DNA from: Aspidapion aeneum
Lineage: Eukaryota; Arthropoda; Insecta; Coleoptera; Brentidae
Assembly (NCBI GenBank): GCA_963576565.1
Contig: OY755042.1
Location: forward strand, 96,714,185 to 96,778,184
DNA length: 64,000 nt
Reading direction: 5' to 3'
In this document: positions 56,993 through 64,000 of the stretch, piece by piece
Position numbering within the stretch: the first letter of the stretch is position 1
Layout: each line of letters starts with the position of its first letter
The notes under the pieces: generated by a model
Databases searched by the model: none
Seen by the model: the letters and a program-made list of their open reading frames with translations, nothing else
What the model was told of the DNA's origin: nothing
Made by a program: the position numbers and the translations under genes

Positions 56993-57272
56993 TAGGGACT
57001 TATTGGAATAAAACTTTACTTCATTTTGGAGTCGGATTTATTCTGACAGATTTACAAAGAAAACTGACAGCTGACCTCTCAAAATTGACATACCAAATTC
57101 AAATTTAAAAATAAAGTTGCTAACTTTCATTTAATAAAAAAGACACTAATAAATCCGGTTCTTAAATACACAAAGGCCGAATGTTGAACGAAAGCCGCTG
57201 CTTTTTGTATGTAAATCTGCCACAATACTGCCGATTTTAAAATAAAGTCAGGGTTTATTCCAATAAGTGTTT
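56993..57272. mobile_element. ~280-bp MITE (ACTTATTGGAATAAA ends)
   Basis: GGGACTTATTGGAATAAA is inverted as TTTATTCCAATAAGTGTTT. TGACAGCTGACCTCTCAAAA inside is shared with 27690-27935. Confidence 0.65.
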
Positions 57273-57316
57273 AATAGCAGTTTCGTTGGAATTTAATAAA
57301 AGTGTGCACATTTGCG

Positions 57317-57494
57317 CATGGGCGCACCCAGCGGGGAGCCCCGGGGCCCGGCCACCAAGCCTTAGATTTTTTTACATATTTTCGACATATTTCAGAAAAA
57401 AAACACAAAAAATAGCTTAAATTTCGACATCATGAGGCCCCCCCCCAAGAGGCGTCGGGCCCCCCCACAAGACATATTCCTGGGTGCCCCACTG
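57317..57494. mobile_element. 178-bp hAT MITE (CAGTGGCGCACCC family), inverted orientation, with TSD
   Basis: It begins CATGGGCGCACCC and ends TCCTGGGTGCCCCACTG. CATTTGCG (57309-57316) and CATTTGTG (57495-57502) form an 8-bp duplication with one mismatch. The interior CATCATGAGGCCCC and TTTCGACATATTTC match 31662-31852. Confidence 0.8.
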
Positions 57495-57502
57495 CATTTG
57501 TG

Positions 57503-58597
57503 CATATTCTAAAGCTGTTTTTACCCAGAAGTTGAACTTTTTTATGTACGCTTTTTTTCTGGCACAAGGCTTAATTGTATACAAATAATTTTGGCAGTAC
57601 CACTGGCGGTCCGGCTATTATTGCCAAACCCTTACTTGAAGTTGTTTAACTTTAAAGAAACAAAAACAAAATTTAAGTACATGGTGTTTTGTACAAGTAA
57701 ATGGTGGATCAAGCTTAATATTATAAAGGATTAACATTTTAAAATAAGTTAATTACAGGGTAAGAAAAAATTAAATTAAAAAAAAAACATTTTTTTAAAA
57801 CATATTTTTTAAAATGTTAGGTTAGGTTTTTTGCCCTCGGACGATTTTGCTAATTTCTTCTTTTGATTAATAACATTTTTAATCATGTCTGGTATAGTTT
57901 TTGCAAAGTCAGTTGAACAAAGATAAAAGCCGACCATCAGCATATCCTTTATAGAAAGTGACATGGGCGGCGGTAGATATGCTCATGAAAATTATTTTAT
58001 TTAATTATGGCGTAAACTAAAGAAATAAAAATAGATAATAAAACTTTCTATTCCTACACCTACAGGAACGACACTGATTTATTTTCTAACTCTGCATACT
58101 GCCGACTAAAGGGGTACCGAAAAGCAGACCCGAAAGCAATTAAAAGCGCATCTCAAAAAAATCTGCCAATCAGGTACCGTCCATCCACCTGGGCTCGGTC
58201 GGTCGGAAAACAAATACTTTGTGGTCGGACCGCAAAGAGCGTCGCCTCTTCTCTGTCGGTAGGGTTGAAATTATACCAGGAAGATTTTATATGAATTTGG
58301 ATAACTTTTGAAGGGCAGAATGAAGCAAAAAAAGCGTATTAGGAGTTATTCAAGTGACTTTGCAAAAACTATCATTATCAACTCCGGTTTTACTATTTTT
58401 CTTTGTGATCTTTCTACGATTTTTTTCGTCCATTATAATAAAGTGTGGAAAGCAGGAGGCGGTGGGTGTGCCTCCTTAAAAAGAGTTTTTTTTTCGAAGT
58501 TTATAAAAACGCATATTTAAAAAAATATGTATTTTGAAAAAAATTATGCTGCCAAATTTAAAAAAAAAAATGTTTTTTGTATTTTTTATTTGCGTAT
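57503..58597. other. Intron 1, 3' part: no gene confirmed
   Basis: A minus-strand frame at about 57825-57960 reads STDFAKTIPDMIKNVINQKK but has no recognised family. At 58080-58290 the sequence is GC-richer (CTGGGCTCGGTCGGTCGG, GTGGTCGGACCGCAAAGAG) and not repeated elsewhere in the window; it lies 350 bp upstream of exon 2. Confidence 0.35.
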
Positions 58598-58627
58598 TTA
58601 CTAACTTTTTGATTTTTGTATATCTAG

Positions 58628-58809
58628 GGGTGGTCTCGGGTTGGGGCAGTGCAGTGTTCCTGAACAACAGGCCCTTCCCGACCTACAGCCTAGAGGACAT
58701 GCCTAGGACCCAGTTTTCTTGTCGAGAGAAGATCCTAGGGGGTTACTACGCTGATCCTGAGGCTCAATGTCAGATGTTCCACATTTGCGTGAAGGTTGCA
58801 GGTATCGGG
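58628..58809 (+). CDS. Chitin-binding (CPAP1-like) protein, coding exon 2: first half of the ChtBD2 domain
   Basis: The exon encodes VVSGWGSAVFLNNRPFPTY, a linker SLEDMPRTQ, and the first part of a peritrophin-A (ChtBD2) domain: FSC, GGYYADPEAQCQMFHIC, VKVAGIG. It begins two bases into a codon after TATCTAG and ends at GGG|GTAAGT, phase 0. GYYAD...CQMFH-C is the chitin-contacting part of the family. The secreted protein would bind chitin in cuticle. The open frame reaches 94 bases further upstream from an ATG at 58534, but that part is the splice-acceptor tract. The exon is flanked by transposon-rich introns. Confidence 0.88.
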
Positions 58810-59361
58810 GTAAGTCAAAAATATTATTATGGGCTAAAACCTCCACTGTTTTTATATTGTTATTAATTATTAAACAGTTTAATTTGATAATGTTGGAAAT
58901 GGAAAATGGAAAATTTTGTCCTGGGTACGGCCCTGTCTGTTGTCTGTCTGTCTGTCTGTTGAACCTACGAGGCTTAAAACTAAAAAAGGAAGGACACAGA
59001 TCTGAACATTCTTTTGATGCAGTGACCCTACTTGTAACGTGGTAATTACCGCCCCCTGCACTTTTTCTTAGAGAGAAAAGAGGAGAATTACCCCCCCCCC
59101 CTATAAAGAAATATATTAGGGGAGAGCGGGGCAGGATGACGATGTTAATGGTTATAGCTTCCTAGAGCATACGCAAGCCCAGTTTTGACTAAAAAACTTC
59201 GTTTAATTGTTAGATAGATGTTTTGGTTTACAAACAAATTTAAAAAAACACAAAAATTTAAATCTTAAAAATCTACACAACAAAAATCTTAAAAAATGCA
59301 TTTTAGTCATCTTGCATCACTAGGGGGGTTAGTTGATGAGCCTATTGGGGCAAGATGACGA

Positions 59362-59493
59362 TTAGGTGCATAGTTCACAAATAAACGTCCCCTTCTTTTC
59401 ATATAAGGTGCACGCCTCATGCCCCCAACCCTCGCACCTTCCACATTTAATCCAGTCTGCTACTGGAGGTTCAATCCATGGTTCCTGGTTCTC
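59362..59493 (-). pseudogene. C-terminal PHD-like zinc finger of a pogo-like transposase
   Basis: After a splice-acceptor-like TATTTTATTTCAG the minus-strand frame reads EPWIEPPVADWIKCGRCEGW, then GHEACTLYEKKGTFICELCT and a stop. The pattern W-x-x-C-x2-C...W-x-H-x2-C...C-x2-C is the PHD-type finger found at the C-terminus of many pogo-family transposases. The plus-strand open frame over the same bases is a shadow. Upstream exons with the catalytic domain are not found in the element. Confidence 0.75.
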
Positions 59494-59704
59494 TGAAATA
59501 AAATATCTTTGTTGTTTTTTTTTTGTTTCTGGTAGGTTTTGGTTAAGAGTATTAAAACCTTTCTATTTAACTTTTAAGATGAGTTTTCTTTTTATTTTCT
59601 TGTTCAATTTTTTCCAAGTTTTTTTTTCTAGCTCTTTTTGGTTTGTCATCTTGCCCCCGCCAACTTGCCCAAGGTACAATTTTTTAGTAAAAAATATAAA
59701 ATAA

Positions 59705-60597
59705 ACGTTGTATCTCTCCAACTCTTTTTAAAATATATATCGCAGTAGCTCTAAAAAACTGGAAACGCAAAGTACACGGCATGGGAATACAACTTAACGA
59801 CCGATTTACCATATACACACTACAGTTTGCTGACGATCAAGTAATTGTAGCTAATGATAAAGAAGACATGGAGTATATGATGAGAAAGTTAACGGAAGAA
59901 TACCAAAAGTGGGGGTTAACAGTGAACGTGGACAAGACACAGTACCTATGTATTGGAAATGAATCAAGTGAATTAGAACTAGAAAATGGACAAACAATAT
60001 CTCCATGCAATGAGTATGTATACTTGGGTGTCACATTTGATAAGACAGGAACAGACTGTAAAGAACTGGCTAAAAGAGTAGTAAAAGCAAAAAAGGTTAT
60101 TGGTTGTCTTAACATTATTTTATGGAGCAGAGAGATAAAAAAAATGTAAAATTTAACATATATGAAACAATGGTGAAAAGCACGCTGTTGTATGGACTAG
60201 AGACTTGTCGCGTAACAGAAAAATACAAAGCAAAAATGGAAAGTGTCGAAATGGATGCAATAAGAAGATCAATGAGAATATCTAGAACAGATCATATAAG
60301 AAATGAGATCATAAAAGAAAGAATGGGAATCGAGGGAAGTATAACGGATGACATCACTAAAAGGCAACTGATATGGTCCGGCCATGTACAACGGATGAGC
60401 GACGAAAGATTACCAAAGCAGGTCCTAGAATGGCAACCAATAGGGCGAAGAAAAAGAGGACGTCCTAAACTGGAATGGCAACAGTCAATCCAAAGATCAA
60501 TGAGTCAAAAAAACCTGACGGCAGATGACTGTCAGGATCGAAGGAGGTGGAGAATAGACGTCGGACAACGTAGAAAAACGTTCTAAACCGACATAGT
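59705..60597 (+). pseudogene. RTE-like LINE fragment (family 1), best-preserved 3' part
   Basis: The frame starts in CISPTLFKIYIAVALKNWK, continues HGMGIQLNDRFTIYTLQFADDQ (RT motif C with both Asp), then KWGLTVNVDKTQYLCIG and CNEYVYLGVTFDKTGTD. A frameshift near 60147 leads into ETMVKSTLLYGLETC, then ERMGIEGSITDDITKRQLIW, GHVQRMSDERLPKQVLEWQ, RRKRGRPKLEW and a stop after RRKTF at 60586. Only one frameshift interrupts about 290 codons, so it is the youngest copy here. It is 5'-truncated, as usual for target-primed reverse transcription, and sits inside the pogo-like element. Confidence 0.85.
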
Positions 60598-60928
60598 AGT
60601 CGTACAAAAAACGACCAAAGATGGCCATTTACATGTTCTTATATTGAACAATATAATAAATAATTTCCTACTTAGTAACAAATATTATTCTTTCCATTTT
60701 CGCAAAAGCTTATTTTTCGGCATAAAGTTTTATAAGCGGCCACTCGAATTATAAGTTATGGACCACTGTACTATTATTATTTTTACGTGCTCCTTCGATG
60801 TTTAACTCATAAAACTTTGACTTTAAAGAGTTCTAACAGCACAGTAATAAACTTGTTGCCATTTATAAATTTTGTGTTAAATTGAGTTCCTTAACTTGCA
60901 CCGTTCGTCATCTTGCCCCGCTCTCCCC

Positions 60929-61604
60929 TACAAATAATTATTTGTTGACTATTACCCCCCTCCCTCACGCCCACCTAATCTGCTTTGTTCGTATAATAAA
61001 AATATTATGATATTGTCACAACCATATTTGTGACAAGTGGTATCTCTACATATATGTCACAAGGTTTGTCATTTAGTGCCCTTGTGACATATATCCAATA
61101 TCTGTCACATACAGGGACTCTATTGTGACTGAGGGATTTAGGGGAATATGAAAACTAAGTATAAAGAATCCACATTTATACATGTAGTTTAAATAAGAAA
61201 AACACATTAACAGGAATAGAGGTTATTGCCATTAATAATTAAATAATGTAAAAAGAGGGATGGTAAAAAGAGGGAAGCTGGTTGGAGAGAGTTGACCTAA
61301 GGAATAGACTGTATAGGCCGTAGAGGGTCGGCTTTATGGGCCATAAAGAGTAACCACCATAATAGTGGTGTTTTTAGTAGGGACCACATTATTTCAGTGG
61401 TGTACTGGGTGTGTTTAATAGGGACCATGTATTTCAGTGGTGTACTGGGTTGATCTCTTGTAAGAGTGATGCCGGTCTATTGTCGGCTTTTATAGACGAA
61501 ATTAGTGCAAGTGCAGCAATATTGGTTCTTGCTACGTTTTTATAGTAGAATGATCCAAATTTAAACTTATTTATGACAATATTAACAGACTTTGTTTATT
61601 TTAG
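60929..61604. repeat. GTCACA-rich palindrome and short tandem duplication in intron 2
   Basis: ATATATGTCACAAGG and CCTTGTGACATATAT form a hairpin at 61049-61092; further GTCACA/TGTGAC sites lie at 61015-61130. At 61363-61453 a unit with TTTCAGTGGTGTACTGGGT and TAGGGACCA is tandemly repeated. No gene is seen. Confidence 0.55.
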
Positions 61605-61749
61605 ATACAAGACTTCCGTTTCCTGTGTCCCAATGGCACCGCTTTTGATCAGGACCATCAGATTTGCGCAGAATGGGAAGACGTGGACTGCGACGCAACC
61701 ACCCTGTATTATTCCAGTGACAATTTTGACTTGTACCGCGTTGGATCAG
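61605..61749 (+). CDS. Chitin-binding (CPAP1-like) protein, coding exon 3: second half of the ChtBD2 domain
   Basis: The exon reads IQDFRFLCPNGTAFDQDHQI, then CAEWEDVDC, DATTLYYSSDNFDLYRVGS. With exon 2 it completes the six-cysteine pattern C-x15-C-x5-C-x14-C-x12-C-x7-C, which fits the ChtBD2 rule. The sequence after the sixth Cys (LYYSSDNFDLYR) is typical of single-domain CPAP1-type cuticle proteins, which usually continue with a long linker. The exon ends TCAG|GCAAGT, a GC donor, in phase 1. Later exons were not found in the window. Confidence 0.88.
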
Positions 61750-62186
61750 GCAAGTTTTAATTTTTTTAAAGGGAATGCCAAAGTTAATATAAAAATAAAA
61801 AAATTCCCGGTGGGCTGGTGCCTTATGGGCCGGTACCGGCAAGGGGCTGCCGATGCCTTATAAGCCGGTACCGGTCACGGAAAAAAAATATGCATCAACT
61901 AGAATTAAAACAAACTAGCATATGAGTATGAGTATTAGTGGCTTGATAACTTCATCAAAACTTATTAATTCAGGTATAATTAGTATTATAATGATGGTGT
62001 TGATCTTCTTGTGTTGAATTGACGCAAATGCAACTGGAAAAAGCAGCTCTATGCAATAAACATGTTAAATGCGCTGGCTATTTTAGGCAGCAGTGATCTT
62101 TTGGAAGAATTTGAATTTAATAACAATAGGTACAAAAAAAAATTAATTTGCCACCAGCCCTCCTTCTCCCAAACATAAACCTTATT
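61750..62186 (+). other. Start of intron 3 (GC donor); no exon seen
   Basis: The stretch contains GCCGGTACCGGCAAGGG and TAAGCCGGTACCGGTCACGG, a short palindrome-containing duplication (61828-61882). Confidence 0.5.
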
Positions 62187-62324
62187 AGCTCACACATATA
62201 CTATACTATAGTAGTGTGAGCTATGGTGATCCTAATTTTTTCGAGAAAAAAAAAGTTGCTCCGATTTCAAAATTTTTTATATATCTTTGCGTTTCAGATG
62301 ATTTTGAAACTTTTTTGTTGCGCC

Positions 62325-62358
<34 letters not shown>

Positions 62359-62359
62359 A

Positions 62360-62410
<51 letters not shown>

Positions 62411-62949
62411 GTGTCTGTATGTCTGTCTGTAACGACCAACGCGCATAACTCAAAAACCGCTTGGCCGATTTTAATGAAATTTGGTACCTGGGCTGGGTCT
62501 TGGGTCGAGATGGTCCCATTTAAAAATGAACAAAATCCACCGAACACAAACCAAATAAAAGGGTGGGGATAGATTTCAAAAATTAGAGTTTATGTGAAAA
62601 TATGGCGTGTGTGATATCAAACGAAAGGTAATTGAGTCTGGAGTTAAACAAAATACATTTTAATTTATTTTAAAAAAAAGGGTGGGGGTATATTTAAAAA
62701 ATTAGAGTTTAAGTGAAAATATGGCGTGTGTGATATCAAACGAAAGGTAATTAAGTCCGGAGTTCAACAAAATACATTTTAGTTTTTGTTTTTTTTAAGG
62801 GTGGGGGTGGATTTCAAAAATTTGAGTTTAAGTCAAAACATGGCTTGTGTGGTATCAAACAAAAGGTAATTTAGTGTGGAGTTGAATAAAATATATTTCA
62901 GTTTTTAGTTATATTAGCTCACATAACTATAGTACCTAGTGTGAGCTTA
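62187..62949 (+). mobile_element. Helitron-like (HINE-type) element: hairpin ends, (TCTG)n, ACCGATTT-like core, ~119-bp tandem repeats
   Basis: Both ends carry a small hairpin in the same orientation: TTAGCTCACAC...GTGTGAGCT at 62187-62220 and TTAGCTCACA...GTGTGAGCT at 62914-62946. Inside are a (TCTG)n microsatellite (62326-62430), GCTTGGCCGATTTTAATGAA, and three tandem units of about 119 bp (GGGTGGGG(A/G)TA..., ATGGCGTGTGTGATATCAAA). Microsatellite of the GTCY type, central tandem repeats and terminal hairpins are the plan of Helentron-associated elements such as DINE-1. No Rep/helicase is present. Confidence 0.6.
62326..62430 (+). repeat. (TCTG)n microsatellite
   Basis: About 26 units with a few TATG/TGTG interruptions. 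Open frames on both strands (DRQTDRQT, CLSVCLSV) are by-products. Confidence 0.95.
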
Positions 62950-63384
62950 GGGGCCCATATATTGGCAGAGTATTTTTAAATTCTGATAATCAAAAGCTGC
63001 AACCATTTCTTACAAAATGCATCTGCGCAGCGCCAGTTTTTTTACAAATGTTACTTTATTTTTAAAAAATAATTGCCTGCGGCGCATTTTATAATCTTGT
63101 AATGCTAAATTTTAAAGCTCAGGTTTATTAAAACCAACAAAGATAAAAGATTTTGGTTTTTGCTGCCATTTTGGCGCTTTCCCTCGGAAATCCTGATCTT
63201 CGGCACCACCCTAAGCTGATAAATTAATAAAAAATGTTTTTTTATTAGCCTTGTTGTAGTTTTGCCTTTGTGTAAAATATGGACCGGTCGTCTATTTTTT
63301 CCCGGGCCGATTTGCAGTTCCCCATCCACTCCTGGAACATCTGCTCTTAAACTACGTGACTTGAGTACCAAATACTATATAGTA
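62950..63384. other. No gene seen
   Basis: Open frames at 63105-63371 (minus) and 63262-63444 (plus) overlap and show no domain. CTGATCTTCGGCACCACC is not in an exon context. Confidence 0.4.
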
Positions 63385-64000
63385 AGCCAAAAAAACCGGT
63401 CAATTTTTTTTATTATAACTTTTGAAATATACAATCGATTTTAATGGGACAAACTGCATTTGGCAGATCATTAATCTGTGTTTTGACTAAACATAATTTT
63501 TTTTCCGCCATCTCAAAATCCAAGATGGCGGACGAAATTAAATTATAGCCATCAAAGAGGCTCGTTTATTCTTATGTTGCGAACATGTTTTAATTAGTTT
63601 TTTAAATCAGCAAAAAAGCTGAATTCTTGTTACACAAAATCGGTTCGGTGGATCTAAAAAAAATGTTTTTGTTTCAACCATTGTTTTGAATATTATACGA
63701 TTGTCTTGCCAATTATGTCTGCATTTATTTCCTTATAAATTCATTACTACTGAACCGATTTTTATTAAATAAAAACGTCCTGGTGATAGTTGATTGCTTT
63801 TTAAAGATCATCATCAAAATTTATCGCCATCATACTAGATTCTTGAAAATGGCGTGTTTATTCTTATTTTATGAAAATGTTTTAGTCTTTTTTCATTTAT
63901 AGAAAAGCGCTACTTTTCCCCCGCATGATGCGAACATAAGTCCTCGCGGTTCTTGGTTGCTTTCAAACACATATGCATATTATTTTCATATAGTACGTAT
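63385..64000 (+). repeat. Interspersed repeat, partner of 30048-31090, cut by the window end
   Basis: The same start (GCCAAAAAAACCGGTCAATT) and the same CGCCATCTCAAAATCCAAG and ACTGAACCGATTTTTATTAA blocks appear as in the first copy, with about 15-20% difference by eye. Confidence 0.65.

Larger units (their letters stand above)
46102..58627 (+). other. Intron 1 of the chitin-binding protein gene (12.5 kb, transposon-filled)
   Basis: The donor is GTGAGT at 46102. The acceptor side shows a perfect TACTAAC branch site at 58599-58605, then a T-rich tract and TATCTAG ending at 58627. The interior holds a 584-bp MITE, four LINE fragments, foldback C, and five smaller MITEs or fragments. A GC-richer stretch at 48740-48860 has no recognised element in it. 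Confidence 0.6.
59119..60928 (-). mobile_element. pogo-like (Tc1/mariner superfamily) DNA transposon, decayed, hosting a nested LINE
   Basis: GGGGAGAGCGGGGCAGGATG at 59119 is inverted as CATCTTGCCCCGCTCTCCCC at 60928, with TA on both outer sides. GGGGCAAGATGACG recurs near 59350 and its inverse near 59645. The minus strand keeps the last transposase exon (59362-59493), ending in a PHD-like zinc finger. The space between about 59700 and 60600 is an inserted LINE fragment. The catalytic DDD domain is absent, so it is not autonomous. Confidence 0.75.
58810..61604 (+). other. Intron 2 of the chitin-binding protein gene (2.8 kb)
   Basis: It begins GTAAGT and ends TTTATTTTAG. It holds a pogo-like transposon with a nested LINE fragment and a GTCACA-rich palindrome. 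Confidence 0.85.

Noticed and set aside
57825..57960. Minus-strand frame reading DFAKTIPDMIKNVINQKK
   Set aside because: It is short, in AT-rich intron DNA, and matches no family I can name. No start or splice context supports it.
58534..58627. Start codon and hydrophobic leader in front of exon 2
   Set aside because: The stretch holds a TACTAAC branch site, a T-rich tract and an AG acceptor. A proper signal-peptide exon in matching phase exists at 46071.
59366..59704. 112-codon plus-strand frame
   Set aside because: It is the shadow of the minus-strand PHD-finger exon and the T-rich DNA next to it.
62221..62572. Open frames of DRQTDRQT and CLSVCLSV
   Set aside because: Translation of a (TCTG)n microsatellite.

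Overview
The window is animal nuclear DNA, most likely from an insect. It is AT-rich and has no bacterial gene organisation. It is dominated by transposable elements of arthropod type: hAT, pogo/Tc1-mariner, BEL/Pao, RTE-like and Jockey/I-like LINEs, Penelope, Helitron-like and foldback elements. The one host gene recognised encodes a chitin-binding (peritrophin-A type) cuticle protein, which fits an arthropod. The species cannot be fixed from sequence alone.

Layout. 1-13 kb holds a hAT fragment, an unclassified 0.8-kb repeat present twice, three LINE fragments, several short MITEs with clean target-site duplications (TSDs), and a Penelope-like retroelement on the minus strand. 13.05-16.78 kb is a 3.7-kb foldback element (family A) whose arms are tandem arrays of a 128-bp monomer; it abuts the Penelope copy. 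17-39.6 kb is a mosaic of MITEs, three more hAT derivatives, a second foldback family (B), a 10-bp minisatellite, three copies of a 189-bp pogo-type MITE, and Helitron-like pieces. 39.63-42.35 kb is a young BEL/Pao derivative: its LTRs differ at one position and frame an intact integrase ORF, but gag, protease and RT are gone. 44.2-45.7 kb is a second family B foldback, just upstream of the host gene.

Host gene (plus strand). I assemble it from three coding exons: 46071-46101 (signal peptide start), 58628-58809 and 61605-61749 (one six-cysteine ChtBD2 domain). It resembles CPAP1-type cuticular proteins and continues beyond the last exon seen. Intron 1 is about 12.5 kb and full of transposons. 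Intron 2 is about 2.8 kb and holds a pogo-like transposon with an RTE-like LINE fragment inside it. Intron 3 begins with a GC donor.

Most interesting structure. Several repeat families with unrelated ends (foldbacks A, B and C, and a Helitron-like element at 62.2-62.9 kb) share one design: an inner array of 118-128 bp monomers, several carrying a degenerate core of the type ACCGATTTNNATGAAATTTGG. Families A and B also share the terminal motif GGGACAAYT. This looks like one repeat module circulating among different mobile backbones.

Limits. Everything was read by eye. Family names rest on recognised protein motifs, terminal repeats and TSDs, not on database searches. Stretches not listed are AT-rich DNA in which I see no gene, RNA gene or clear repeat.
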